Source: Psychrobacillus antarcticus (GTDB lineage Bacteria; Bacillota; Bacilli; Bacillales_A; Planococcaceae). Taken from it: a stretch of 64,000 nucleotides of DNA. How positions within the stretch are numbered: position 1 is the first letter of the stretch; every line of letters begins with the position of its first letter. The notes under the pieces are model-generated. The model was not told where the DNA came from. It made no database searches and saw only the letters and a program-made list of their open reading frames with translations. Position numbers and translations under genes: made by a program. Positions 43,121-52,211 of the stretch are shown piece by piece. The stretch covers positions 124,001-188,000 of the forward strand of contig NZ_JAIZDB010000006.1 in the NCBI RefSeq assembly GCF_029533155.1, read 5' to 3'.

Positions 43121-43528
43121 CTAGTTTTTTAATACGTTCTCGATTATGTGGATATCCTCTGGATAAGCCAAATCTAACGTTTGGATTTCCTCCAGTGACT
43201 TCCAACCAATTTCATGAATAAATTCATCTGGGTCCTGAAGTGTTATTTCTCCACTTATTATTTCTACTAGAAAATAGTCCACATCGTAGGAGATGCCTTG
43301 TTCACTGATATCGCCACTTTTATTATGTATTTTTTCCATCGTTTTCACTATGAGTCCAGTTACCTCACTGAATTCTCTTATACAGCATTCCTCTAATGTT
43401 TCTCCTTCTTCAAGCGTCCCCGACGGAACAGTCCATTTCTTATCTTCTCCTGGTGCTGCTTGGAGTACCATTAACACTTGCTTTTGTTCATTTACACAAA
43501 TCCCTGCTGCACCTTTCCAACTAAACAT
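43121..43528 (-). CDS. Nudix hydrolase
   Basis: A 135-residue Nudix-fold protein. The Nudix box is at ~37-59: G(TLEEG)E(TLEECCI)REFSEVTGL, with the second Glu of the REUxEE element replaced by Val. That Glu normally helps bind the catalytic Mg2+, so activity may be altered. The substrate is unknown (typically a nucleoside diphosphate derivative). The ATG at 43526-43528 is preceded by GGGAGTGGATGCTG; an ATG two codons earlier lies too close to that site. Just upstream on the same strand is the alkyltransferase-like gene. Confidence 0.86.
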   Translation of the reverse strand: MFSWKGAAGICVNEQKQVLMVLQAAPGEDKKWTVPSGTLEEGETLEECCIREFSEVTGLIVKTMEKIHNKSGDISEQGISYDVDYFLVEIISGEITLQDPDEFIHEIGWKSLEEIQTLDLAYPEDIHIIENVLKN

Positions 43529-43547
43529 CAGCATCCACTCCCTCTCT

Positions 43548-43877
43548 TTATATCCATTCTTCCTCTACGACTTGAAGATCATACAGTGACTTTCTCAAAT
43601 CTACACGATCCCCCGTAAGGAACTGGACCCCTTCTGCTTCTAGTATTGCTTTTTGTGAGTATGCCGATTCTTCATCAGCTATCACAATTTCTCCCTTCGC
43701 ATTAATCACACGATGCCATGGCAGATTATACTTAGCACTCATAGAATGTAAAACTCGAACTACTTGTCTTGCTCCTCTAGGACTTCCTGCAACTTTTGCA
43801 ATTTGTCCATAGGTCATTACTTTCCCAGACGGGATGGACTTTATAATTTGAATTACTCTTTCAGTAAAAGGGTTCAT
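43548..43877 (-). CDS. Alkyltransferase-like protein (MGMT family, no active-site Cys)
   Basis: A 109-residue protein with the MGMT DNA-binding core: IPSGKVMTYGQIAKVAGSPRGARQVVRVLHSM, then LPWHRVINAKGEI. The active-site PCHR of O6-alkylguanine transferases is PWHR here, so Trp replaces the methyl-accepting Cys. ATL proteins of this type bind alkylated guanine without repairing it and hand it to nucleotide excision repair. The ATG at 43875-43877 has AAGGAAGTTGAGTG upstream. A Nudix gene follows 19 bp downstream. Confidence 0.92.
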   Translation of the reverse strand: MNPFTERVIQIIKSIPSGKVMTYGQIAKVAGSPRGARQVVRVLHSMSAKYNLPWHRVINAKGEIVIADEESAYSQKAILEAEGVQFLTGDRVDLRKSLYDLQVVEEEWI

Positions 43878-44027
43878 CACTCAACTTCCTTTCATTCCTT
43901 TCATTATAACTGACAATTTATATAAATATAATTATATTGATTCAGTACCTTGCATAAGATAATACTGTATGATATATTCTATCCAAGGTACTGTTCATTG
44001 ATTAGTAGCGAAAGGAGGAAATAAAAG

Positions 44028-44351
44028 ATGAATATTCAATTTAAAAAAGGCGTCTTAAATTTATGTGTGCTTGTTTTATTGGATAAGCAAGATCGTTACG
44101 GGTATGAGTTAGTCCAAAAAATATCCGATCAGATCTCCATTTCGGAAGGATCCGTCTATCCATTATTAAGACGATTGACAAAGGAAGGATATTTTACTAC
44201 CTATTTGCAGGAGTCCACAGAAGGACCCCCTCGTAAATACTACAAGCTAACGGATTTAGGTCGGTCCTACTTACATGAACAACTAAAAGAATGGAAAAGC
44301 TTCACAACTGGTGTAAACAATCTAATCGAAGAGGGTGTAAAAAATGACTGA
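44028..44351 (+). CDS. PadR-family transcriptional regulator
   Basis: A 107-residue winged-helix regulator: [23 protein letters not shown]...[47 protein letters not shown] is the standard PadR core (~7-85). RBS AAAGGAGG precedes the ATG. The stop codon overlaps the next gene by 8 bp. PadR proteins paired with HAAS/DUF4097 proteins are a common Firmicute arrangement, usually sensing envelope stress or antibiotics; the ligand is unknown. Confidence 0.93.
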   Translation: MNIQFKKGVLNLCVLVLLDKQDRYGYELVQKISDQISISEGSVYPLLRRLTKEGYFTTYLQESTEGPPRKYYKLTDLGRSYLHEQLKEWKSFTTGVNNLIEEGVKND

Positions 44352-45393
44352 ACAACAATTTTTAAACGAATTAGAACTTGCTTTGACGAGGCTTCCCGCT
44401 GAGGAGAGAAATGATATTCTTTCTGACATTAAAGAGTATTTCTCCAATGGGCGGGAAGACGGAAAATCAGATAGTGAAATTGCAGCCTCCTTAGGTTCAC
44501 CAAAAGAAATTGCTGAGGAGCTTTCGGAAAACCAAATTCACATTCCAGATAAAATTACATCGAGCAATAAAATCATTAAAGTACCCCATGCAAATTTCTC
44601 GAATGTAATGATGGATATCGACTTTGGTTCATTACACGTGACCTCTTCAGATACTGAGGAAGCATCTATCGAGTTAGTTGGTGAAAACGACAAGTTACAA
44701 TTGACAGCTGAAGTAGTAAACGACACCTTATCGATTCGGTTAAAAACCAAAAAGTATAAATTTTTTAGTTTCATATTCTTAATAAAACAACTAAGAGTAA
44801 ACGTTGCTCTACCTAAAAAACTGTATACGACTGTAATTATGAAAACCGATAACGGTCGTATTCGTGCAGAAAAAATACTAGGGAAAAATATTAAGATAAC
44901 ATCAGATAACGGGAGTATTGGACTGAAAGAATTTGCTGCGACCATTCTAGAAGTAGAAACGGACAATGGGCGTATTGAAATGGAGAAAATTCAAGCTGAT
45001 AAACTTACCGCTGAAACGGATAACGGCAGAATAGAACTTCAAAATATTGATGCGGAGCAAGTTCACACGGAGACCGATAACGGCAGAATTATTATGCAAT
45101 ATGTTAACGGCAGTATTACAGGAAAAACAGATAATGGCAGAATCGAGCTATTAACTACTAGCTTGGATCGAATGATTGATTTGGAAACGGATAACGGAAG
45201 TATATTAGTAGAAACGGAAACAGATCCTACAAATGTATCGATTCATACAAAAGTGGATTTCGGCAAAATAAGTGTGTTCGGCGAAAAAAATTCTCGCACT
45301 GTATTTGGTATAGGCGCAAACAAAGTACGCCTTTCTTCAGATAACGGGAAAATAACAGTAGAAAAGAAAAGCAAAACACCTGTTTTCGATTAA
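44344..45393 (+). CDS. HAAS-DUF4097 protein
   Basis: A 349-residue protein. The N-terminal ~60 residues are a HAAS-type helical module ([59 protein letters not shown]), followed by a DUF4097 right-handed beta-helix (~80-345) with eight copies of (T/S)DNG(R/S/K)I at ~20-residue steps. There is no clear transmembrane helix, unlike most HAAS-domain proteins. It overlaps the PadR gene by 8 bp, so the pair is translationally coupled. The function is unknown; a sensor or scaffold role is inferred from the arrangement. Confidence 0.85.
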   Translation: MTEQQFLNELELALTRLPAEERNDILSDIKEYFSNGREDGKSDSEIAASLGSPKEIAEELSENQIHIPDKITSSNKIIKVPHANFSNVMMDIDFGSLHVTSSDTEEASIELVGENDKLQLTAEVVNDTLSIRLKTKKYKFFSFIFLIKQLRVNVALPKKLYTTVIMKTDNGRIRAEKILGKNIKITSDNGSIGLKEFAATILEVETDNGRIEMEKIQADKLTAETDNGRIELQNIDAEQVHTETDNGRIIMQYVNGSITGKTDNGRIELLTTSLDRMIDLETDNGSILVETETDPTNVSIHTKVDFGKISVFGEKNSRTVFGIGANKVRLSSDNGKITVEKKSKTPVFD

Positions 45394-45396
45394 AAT

Positions 45397-45440
45397 AAAG
45401 AGGAGAATTTGTGACTGTTGTCATGAACTCCTCTTTCTTT
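45397..45440 (+). terminator. Terminator of the PadR-DUF4097 operon
   Basis: AAAGAGGAG...CTCCTCTTT with inner GTGAC/GTCAT pairing, starting 4 bp after the stop and followed by a CTTTAT tract. Confidence 0.85.
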
Positions 45441-45569
45441 ATATTCTGGTATTTTTTTACTATTACAACTACCATGTTCATTTTTCCAACTTAACCGCTC
45501 AAAATTCCAACTAAAGACATTTTTCAGGCTTTCACATGGGTTTACTTCCTCTTTTTGGCCGCCGTATCA

Positions 45570-45611
45570 CAAAAAGAGCCCTTCCAGACGTCAAATGTCT
45601 GAAAGGACTCT
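45570..45611 (-). terminator. Terminator of swrC
   Basis: AGAGTCCTTTCAGAC paired with GTCTGGAAGGGCTCT (one or two wobbles), 7-nt loop, TTTTTG on the minus strand, 20 bp beyond the swrC stop. Confidence 0.9.
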
Positions 45612-45630
45612 AAGTTGAGCGCTTTTCTTG

Positions 45631-48600
45631 TTAGTTTTCTTCTATTTCTTTACGGTTTTTCTTGAACAGTTTTGATAAGATTTCATAAACGATTGGTACA
45701 ACTATTAACGTTAATAACGTTGAACTTGTTAGACCACCGATTACTGTAATACCAAGACCTTTCGAGATTAAACCGCCACCACCTGAACCAACAGCTAATG
45801 GTATCAATGCACCAATCGTTGCGATTGCAGTCATTAGAATTGGCCGTAAACGAGTTACTCCTGCTTCCAGAACTGCTTCACGCATGCTCATGCCATCACG
45901 TTCCATATGGATGATTCGGTCTACTAGTACAATCGCATTTGTGACTACGATACCGATTAACATGAGCATCCCCATCATAACCGATACAGAAATTGTTTCT
46001 CCTGCGATCCATAAACCAACGAACGATCCGATTATCGCAAATGGTAAAGAGAACAGGATAGCAAATGGTGCTACACCTTCACGGAATGTTACAACTAAGA
46101 TAAAGTAAACGATTGCGATAGCCGCAAGCATTGCTATACCAAGCTGCGTAAATGTTTCTGTCATGTCAGCTGCTACACCAGCTACACCAACTTCAACTCC
46201 TTTAGGTAAGTCTAATTTATCAATTGCTTCATCTACTTCAGATGTTGCAACTGAAATGTCATCCCCAAGGATTGTTCCAGAAACTGTCGCATAATACTCC
46301 CCTTTACTACGTGCAAGCGTATTTAGTGTTGTTCCTTCTTCAACTGTTACCAGCTCAGAAAGAGGCATTGTCGTACCTAATGCTGTAGGTACTTCTGTAG
46401 CTAAAATATCATCAACAGATTTCGGTTGTTCCGCTTTTTCTTGCTGAACAATCACGTCTAATGTATTTCCTTCTTTTTCAACTGTCGTCAATACTTCTTG
46501 TGTAGCATAAGGACTTAACATCATAACAATCTGACCTGTCGTTAAACCATACTGAAGTAATTCATCTTGCTCTACTTTGAATGTATATTCTACGAAGGCA
46601 TCCTCAGTACTAGAAGAAACGTCTTCTAGGCCGTCATTGTCACTCATTACATCTTCTACCATTTTTACAGCTTCGTTTAGTTTGTCTAAATCTTCACTGT
46701 AGAATGTGTAGCTAACTTCATTTGAAGACATGGACATAGCGGAGAAGTTTTGAGTCTTCCACTCGCCCGTTTGTTCTATATTAAAGATGTACTCTTCAAT
46801 TTCTTCGCGAGCTCCTGGGAAATCTTCCATTTCTGGATCAAAGATTAGGTACATTAATGCACCACCTGCTCCGCCACCCATCATCGCTGCTGCTGGATCA
46901 ACACTATCGCTATCCGTTACGGACAATTGAAGAATATCAATATCTTTATGTTTTAATAACTCTTCTTCTACTACAGCAATATTTGCTAATGTGTCATCTT
47001 TTAACTCACCAGCTTCTGGTGTATATGTTAAATACATAACTTTTTCTTCTTCACTCCCTAAGAAGCTAAAGCCAATTAATGGCGTTAAAGCTAAACTACC
47101 CGCCAATAAAACAATAGATACAATAGAAGTAATTACTTTATGGTTAAGCGTCCATTCTAATATGCGCTTATAACCTTTAGCCAGTTTACCAGCCTCTTTG
47201 TGATTACTTTCTTTCTTTTCACCATATAACTTCTTCTTAAATAGGTAATGAGACAATGCCGGAACGATTGTAACAGCCACTATCAATGATGCCCCAAGTG
47301 CAAAAGTCATTGTAAGTGCGAATGGCAAGAACAATTCTCCGACCATACCTCCAACAAATAGTAATGGTGCAAATACTGCAACCGTAACTAAAGTAGATGA
47401 TAGTATGGGTTTGAACATTTCTAAAGTCGCTTCACGTACTAGCGCACGGCCTGATAACTTTTCATCTTTTAAATGAATACGACGATAAATATTTTCTACT
47501 ACGACAATGGAGTCATCTATTACTCGCCCTATGGCAACTGTAATAGCTCCAAGGGTCATAATATTCAACGTGATATCCATCCAGTTCAATAATAGTAATG
47601 CCATGAAAATAGATACCGGAATTGATATGATCGAAATAATGGTTGATTTTATATCACGTAAGAACAATAATATGATTAATACAGCAATCAAACCACCAAA
47701 TAATGCTTTTTCAATCATCGTAAAGACGGACTCTTCAATTGGCTCACCTTGATCTAGTGAAACATCAATAACAAGACCATCGATATTTTGTTGCTCTTCT
47801 TTAATCAATTCTTTCACACTATTAACAACATCAACTGTATTAGCTTCTTGCCCTTTAACAATTTGAATAGAAATAGCATCTTCCCCATTTGTGCGTGATA
47901 CAGATTGAACTCTACCTACTTCCTCAATAGTAGCAATATCACTAAGTTTCACAAATGGAGATGGATTTGTTGCTGATGGTGTTACAGGAATTAGCATTTC
48001 CTTTAGTTCTTCTGATGTCATGAACTTGCCATCTACTGAAACAGCTTCTTCACCTTCTTCAAATTCATAAAGACCTAATGAAACTGCTAAGTCGCTAGCC
48101 TGAATCATTTGTTTTACATCATCTTCTGTTAAACCAAGCTCAGCCATTTTCTCTTCGTTATACGTAAGCCGAACTTCCTCAATATGCTGTCCTGCAATAG
48201 TTGCAGAAGCTACTCCATCGATTTTCTCCATTTTAGGAACTAAAAGCTCTGAAACTGTAGATGTTAACTCCACAATATCTTCTGTCATACTACTAACACT
48301 TAACGCCACAACAGGCATCATATTCAAGCTAATAGCAGTCACAATTGGCTCCTGTGCACCTTCCGGTAATTTTACAGCCTCTAATGCAGATTTCAAAGTA
48401 CGATTTGCTTCGGCCATATCCTCCCCATACTCATATTCCACTTGAATACTTGCCATATTCGCATTGGAATTAGAAAAAACAGATTTTACTCCTGGAAGGT
48501 TTTCTACTACTTTTTCTAAAGGCATGGATACATCTTCCATGACTTGCTCAGGTGTTGCACCTGGATAAACATCCATTACCATTAAATAAGGAATTGAAAT

Positions 48601-48720
48601 ATCCGGAATTGTTTCCATATTCATTCGTGTTCCCGAATAAATACCGGACACTGTGATAATAATTGTAAGTAACCATACTGCTAATTTATTATGAAGAACA
48701 AAATTGACTAAACCTTTCAC
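45631..48720 (-). CDS. swrC: RND-family efflux permease, SwrC-like
   Basis: A 1029-residue RND permease with the duplicated arrangement of 12 membrane segments and two large extracytoplasmic loops (~35-330 and ~550-840). MDITLNIMTLGAITVAIGRVIDDSIVVVENIYRR (~380-413) holds the proton-relay Asp pair of TM4, and GIVVTNAIVLVDRI is the TM10 counterpart. B. subtilis SwrC (YerP) exports surfactin and other toxic compounds and is needed for swarming. No membrane-fusion partner is adjacent, as usual for Gram-positive RND exporters. It is divergent from a TetR gene, as yerP is from yerO. Confidence 0.95.
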   Translation of the reverse strand: MKGLVNFVLHNKLAVWLLTIIITVSGIYSGTRMNMETIPDISIPYLMVMDVYPGATPEQVMEDVSMPLEKVVENLPGVKSVFSNSNANMASIQVEYEYGEDMAEANRTLKSALEAVKLPEGAQEPIVTAISLNMMPVVALSVSSMTEDIVELTSTVSELLVPKMEKIDGVASATIAGQHIEEVRLTYNEEKMAELGLTEDDVKQMIQASDLAVSLGLYEFEEGEEAVSVDGKFMTSEELKEMLIPVTPSATNPSPFVKLSDIATIEEVGRVQSVSRTNGEDAISIQIVKGQEANTVDVVNSVKELIKEEQQNIDGLVIDVSLDQGEPIEESVFTMIEKALFGGLIAVLIILLFLRDIKSTIISIISIPVSIFMALLLLNWMDITLNIMTLGAITVAIGRVIDDSIVVVENIYRRIHLKDEKLSGRALVREATLEMFKPILSSTLVTVAVFAPLLFVGGMVGELFLPFALTMTFALGASLIVAVTIVPALSHYLFKKKLYGEKKESNHKEAGKLAKGYKRILEWTLNHKVITSIVSIVLLAGSLALTPLIGFSFLGSEEEKVMYLTYTPEAGELKDDTLANIAVVEEELLKHKDIDILQLSVTDSDSVDPAAAMMGGGAGGALMYLIFDPEMEDFPGAREEIEEYIFNIEQTGEWKTQNFSAMSMSSNEVSYTFYSEDLDKLNEAVKMVEDVMSDNDGLEDVSSSTEDAFVEYTFKVEQDELLQYGLTTGQIVMMLSPYATQEVLTTVEKEGNTLDVIVQQEKAEQPKSVDDILATEVPTALGTTMPLSELVTVEEGTTLNTLARSKGEYYATVSGTILGDDISVATSEVDEAIDKLDLPKGVEVGVAGVAADMTETFTQLGIAMLAAIAIVYFILVVTFREGVAPFAILFSLPFAIIGSFVGLWIAGETISVSVMMGMLMLIGIVVTNAIVLVDRIIHMERDGMSMREAVLEAGVTRLRPILMTAIATIGALIPLAVGSGGGGLISKGLGITVIGGLTSSTLLTLIVVPIVYEILSKLFKKNRKEIEEN

Positions 48721-48769
48721 TCTTACACCTACCCTTAATTGACTTTAATTTCTCAATTACTTATAATAA

Positions 48770-48783
48770 TGACTTATTAGTCA
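48770..48783. promoter_or_regulatory. Putative TetR-family operator between swrC and yerO
   Basis: A perfect 14-bp palindrome TGACT-TATT-AGTCA lies in the 99-bp divergent spacer. Its position between the start of swrC and the TetR gene makes it the likely YerO operator controlling both. The TGAC/GTCA-containing dyad is common for TetR-family sites. Confidence 0.65.
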
Positions 48784-48819
48784 GTTGTCAATAATATGAA
48801 CTAGGAGCGATAGGTTTAA

Positions 48820-49662
48820 ATGGGTAAAAAACAACTAATCATGGAAAAAGCAATAGAGCTTTTTGCACAACAAGGATTTGAACTAACCTCTGTCCAACAA
48901 ATCACAGAACACTGCGGTATCTCTAAAGGTGCATTCTATTTGTCATTTAAGTCTAAAGATGAATTAATATTAGCAATAATAGACCAATTTATGAGTCAAA
49001 TGATTTCAGATACTGACTACCAGGTCACAAACACACAAGAAGATGAAAGAACATTATATAAATTTTACTTTACGATATTTAAATCCTCTCAAAAGCATTC
49101 AAATTTCGCTAAAATTTTGATGAAAGAACAGTCACAATCATTCAATAAGGAGCTTGGTATTAAGTTCAGGTATTATGATCGGTTACTAGAGAAAATTATC
49201 CTAACTATGATGGAGAGGTTATTCGGGGAAAAGATTGAAAATACGAAGCATGATTTAGTTTATTGTATTAAAGGTTTCATTAGTATTTATTCGGAATTAA
49301 TTTTATTCAATGATGTGCCTGTAAATTTGGATCTGCTCGCACAATCCTTAGTAGAAAAAACAAACTTACTTGCTTCACAAATTACAATTCCTTTCGTCAC
49401 CGAAGAAATATTCCAACTAAAACGGTTAACTAATGACGAAGTAACAATTGAACAACTGCTGGCTATTTTAGACCAATGCTTAAATGAAGCAGAGGAGCCA
49501 CTTGAAAAAGAATCACTTAGCTTATTAAAACAACATTTATTAGAGCCCTCCCTAAGTCCAGCTTTAGTAGAAGGTCTTTTAAAAAATGTTCATGACTATT
49601 CTAATTGCAAATGGGTTGCCTTTTTGCTTCGGAATTATTTTGAGTTAAGCTCTGATAAATAA
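48820..49662 (+). CDS. yerO: TetR/AcrR-family regulator, YerO-like
   Basis: A 280-residue regulator. The N-terminal helix-turn-helix is IMEKAIELFAQQGFELTSVQQITEHCGISKGAFYLSFKSKDELILAII (~7-54). The C-terminal all-helical effector domain is longer than the TetR norm (~190-210 residues in total), agreeing with the ~285-residue YerO of B. subtilis, which represses swrC. A divergent position and an intervening palindrome (48770-48783) support the same role. The RBS is moderately spaced (AGGAGCGATAGGTTTAA before ATG). Confidence 0.88.
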   Translation: MGKKQLIMEKAIELFAQQGFELTSVQQITEHCGISKGAFYLSFKSKDELILAIIDQFMSQMISDTDYQVTNTQEDERTLYKFYFTIFKSSQKHSNFAKILMKEQSQSFNKELGIKFRYYDRLLEKIILTMMERLFGEKIENTKHDLVYCIKGFISIYSELILFNDVPVNLDLLAQSLVEKTNLLASQITIPFVTEEIFQLKRLTNDEVTIEQLLAILDQCLNEAEEPLEKESLSLLKQHLLEPSLSPALVEGLLKNVHDYSNCKWVAFLLRNYFELSSDK

Positions 49663-49791
49663 TTTGGATGATTTCCGTTCTAGTTAAGCGAGGACAACCC
49701 TTCTTTTTCAATGGCAATTATTTCAAGGTTCATTTTACACAAATCGGGTATTTTATACACAACATTCCTTATATTAGAGAGTTGTGATAAA

Positions 49792-50364
49792 ATGTTTGGA
49801 TTTTCGGATTTACTTTCTTTAATAATTTCAGCTTTTATCATCTTGCCCATTGTTGTATTTCTACGAGAAACCGGTTACTTGATAGTGAGTGGTATTTTCG
49901 GTGTAAAGAACCCTAGACTGACAATTGGCTCCGGCCCTCGAATTTTCAAGTTTTGGATATTTGATATTCGAAAACACTATCATCTATTTAGTTGGTTTTC
50001 CTATGATTCGCTAAAAAGGGAAAGTAAGCTTGCATATATATGTATTTACGCAGGTCCTATCCTCATGAATATTTCGGTATCTCTACTATTAAATACATTA
50101 TTAGCAAACGGTCTGTTAGAGGAATATAAAACATTTTGGGATCGTTTTGTGTTTTATGGCTTTTATTATGTTGTGTTTGATATTATACCGATGAGAACTA
50201 TAAACGGCATGCCAAACAATGGAATGATTATTTATGAAATGATTCGCTACGGAAAACGGACTGATTGGAACCACGAACCTTTTATTCAAAAAACTACGGA
50301 TATTGAAGAGGAATACCAAGAAATTCATGAAGAAATAAAGGATAAGAATAAAGAGAAAATATAA
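49792..50364 (+). CDS. M50-like membrane pseudoprotease
   Basis: A ~190-residue protein with four likely membrane helices (~6-25, ~70-95, ~105-130). The segment FLRETGYLIVSGIFGVKNPRLTIGSGPRIFKFW (~24-56) aligns by eye with the active-site helix of site-2/M50 metalloproteases (HExxHF....GV....IGFGPKLF), but HExxH is RETGY here. Near ~130, VFDIIPMRTINGMPNNGMIIYEMI mirrors the second motif N.LP...LDGG. Metal ligands are therefore missing at both sites. The ATG at 49792 is preferred; upstream in-frame sequence has no ribosome binding site. The acidic tail (~170-190) is charged. The role is unknown; a scaffold or inhibitor is inferred. Confidence 0.68.
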   Translation: MFGFSDLLSLIISAFIILPIVVFLRETGYLIVSGIFGVKNPRLTIGSGPRIFKFWIFDIRKHYHLFSWFSYDSLKRESKLAYICIYAGPILMNISVSLLLNTLLANGLLEEYKTFWDRFVFYGFYYVVFDIIPMRTINGMPNNGMIIYEMIRYGKRTDWNHEPFIQKTTDIEEEYQEIHEEIKDKNKEKI

Positions 50365-50444
50365 TAGGGAAATTCTAATAGCTAGATGAAGTGCGCTACT
50401 ATGCCATATTCTTCATCTAGCTCTTTTAATAGGGAATCCTTTTG

Positions 50445-51296
50445 CTATAATTTTTCTAGTTTCAAATGAACAGAATCTATCAGCTTCTTATAGCCTATTT
50501 CCTGATATATTTTGTTCGAAGTTGGATTAAGCATATCTGTATATAGTACACAAAACTTAAACTCCTTCAATAACTCTTTACTCACTGCAGCTACCATTGT
50601 TCGTCCATACCCTTTTCTTCGTTTTTCTGCCGGTGTAAAAACAAGAGAAACTGTAACTCCATTTGCTGTTGGTCTAGCCTTTTTCATCATAGATACAACT
50701 TCCCCTTTGTTTTCCCACAGGAAGACTTCCTTTGCATCTAACATAGCTTTCACACGTTTTTTTATTTCTACTGGAGCTGTAGTTGGTAGCCCAGTATCAT
50801 GCTCAAACTGCCCGAACCATTTTTCTATAAGTAGTGCGTCGTTAGACGTTGCATAACGCCATGAGTCTGTGCTCATTTCTAGTGATTCCTCTACCTTGTC
50901 CAATCTATAGAGCCCTTGATCCATTATTAAAGAGTAGCTTCCACCTGTTCTTTCTTGCCACTTGTTTGCAAACAGAATAGCCCATTCCTTTACACTGATT
51001 ATTGATTCTACTGGAACAGCTTGATTGATTAATTCGGTTATACATAAGTCCGTGCAAGTAGCTAGTTGATTTTCATCGACAAATATTATATTTAGAGGAT
51101 GTGGAGGAGTCATTTGAAAAATTGCTAATAATTGACCGTTTTCTTCAATAGTAGCCATATATGGATTTTCGTAAGCACCGACCTTTATTCTCTCGAGAAC
51201 ACCAAGAAATAAACTGAACTTATCCTCATTTTCTTTCAAAAAAGGTGTTACTCTAATGGCAAATCTCTCTACACTTTCATAATGCTGAAAATTCAT
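50445..51296 (-). CDS. GNAT-family N-acetyltransferase
   Basis: A 283-residue protein whose C-terminal ~130 residues form a GNAT domain: VSLVFTPAEKRRKGYGRTMVAAVSKELL (~215-242) is the acetyl-CoA-binding motif A with the R-x-x-G-x-G-like loop, followed by LYTDMLNPTSNKIYQEIGYK, the usual motif B. The N-terminal half (~1-145) is probably a degenerate second GNAT-like domain. The substrate is unknown. The ATG at 51294-51296 is preceded by AAAGGTGGTCAATTAT. Confidence 0.85.
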   Translation of the reverse strand: MNFQHYESVERFAIRVTPFLKENEDKFSLFLGVLERIKVGAYENPYMATIEENGQLLAIFQMTPPHPLNIIFVDENQLATCTDLCITELINQAVPVESIISVKEWAILFANKWQERTGGSYSLIMDQGLYRLDKVEESLEMSTDSWRYATSNDALLIEKWFGQFEHDTGLPTTAPVEIKKRVKAMLDAKEVFLWENKGEVVSMMKKARPTANGVTVSLVFTPAEKRRKGYGRTMVAAVSKELLKEFKFCVLYTDMLNPTSNKIYQEIGYKKLIDSVHLKLEKL

Positions 51297-51362
51297 ATAA
51301 TTGACCACCTTTCATCTTTGTATGTTAATATAACCTAAAACACTGTGGGAGTGGATACTTTT

Positions 51363-52115
51363 ATGCAAATTGTTTCAATTAGGGATGTTCATATAGGAAA
51401 AGGTGTACCCAAAGTTATTGTTCCACTTATGGGAACAACGCTAAAAGAGCTCCTTTTCGAAATAAAAACAATTAAACGATTAAACTTAGATATTGTTGAA
51501 TGGCGCGCAGATTTGTTAGAGGATATTGAAGATTTAACGAAAGTAAAACAAACACTTTCTGTCCTTCGAGAAGAGCTATACCCAATCCCGCTATTATTCA
51601 CTTTTAGAACACATCGTGAGGGTGGCAATAAAACCATAGAAGATTCATACTACGAGACCCTTCTTGTGGAAGTAATGAAAACAAAAGAAATTGACTTGCT
51701 AGATGTAGAGTTGTTCTCACCAAAAGTGATGGAAATTATGGAGAGCGCGAAAGAAAATGACGTTGTGATCATTATGTCTAATCATGATTTTGACAAGACT
51801 CCAGCCAAGGAAGAAATCATATGGAGACTTAAGAGAATGCAAGAGTTAGGTGCACATATACCTAAAATCGCAGTAATGCCGAACAACCCATCTGATGTTC
51901 TGACATTGCTAGATGCCACGTATACCATGCAATCTGTATATGCAGACCGTCCAATTATCACCATGTCTATGGCTGCTACAGGAGCAATCAGTCGATTAGC
52001 CGGGGAGATTTTCGGTTCAGTAGCAACGTTTGGTGCTGGAGTATCTTCATCGGCACCTGGTCAAATTCCGGCAAGTGATCTTAAATATATTTTAGAATTA
52101 CTACATACCAAATAA
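51363..52115 (+). CDS. aroD: 3-Dehydroquinate dehydratase, type I
   Basis: A 250-residue shikimate-pathway enzyme converting 3-dehydroquinate to 3-dehydroshikimate through a Schiff base. VEWRADLLED (substrate-binding Glu-Arg), MSNHDFDKTP (catalytic His, ~residue 140), PKIAVMPNNPSDV (Schiff-base Lys, ~167) and ISRLAGEIFGSVATFGAGVSSSAPGQI (C-terminal substrate loop) are all present. The start at the ATG 51363 has GTGGGAGTGG upstream; the GTG at 51345 falls in that region. The gene is separate from other aro genes. Confidence 0.96.
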   Translation: MQIVSIRDVHIGKGVPKVIVPLMGTTLKELLFEIKTIKRLNLDIVEWRADLLEDIEDLTKVKQTLSVLREELYPIPLLFTFRTHREGGNKTIEDSYYETLLVEVMKTKEIDLLDVELFSPKVMEIMESAKENDVVIIMSNHDFDKTPAKEEIIWRLKRMQELGAHIPKIAVMPNNPSDVLTLLDATYTMQSVYADRPIITMSMAATGAISRLAGEIFGSVATFGAGVSSSAPGQIPASDLKYILELLHTK

Positions 52116-52211
52116 GAAAAAACAAAGGCACCTAGTAACTCAGAAAAGCGGCAGGTACTCCAATTGCGACGATATTTCGCATGAGCTGTTGCCGCTAATT
52201 TGAATTCTCCA

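Noticed and set aside
52130-52195. AGCGGCA...TGCCGCT inverted repeat after aroD
   Set aside because: The loop is ~45 nt and there is no T-run, so a terminator call is not supported.
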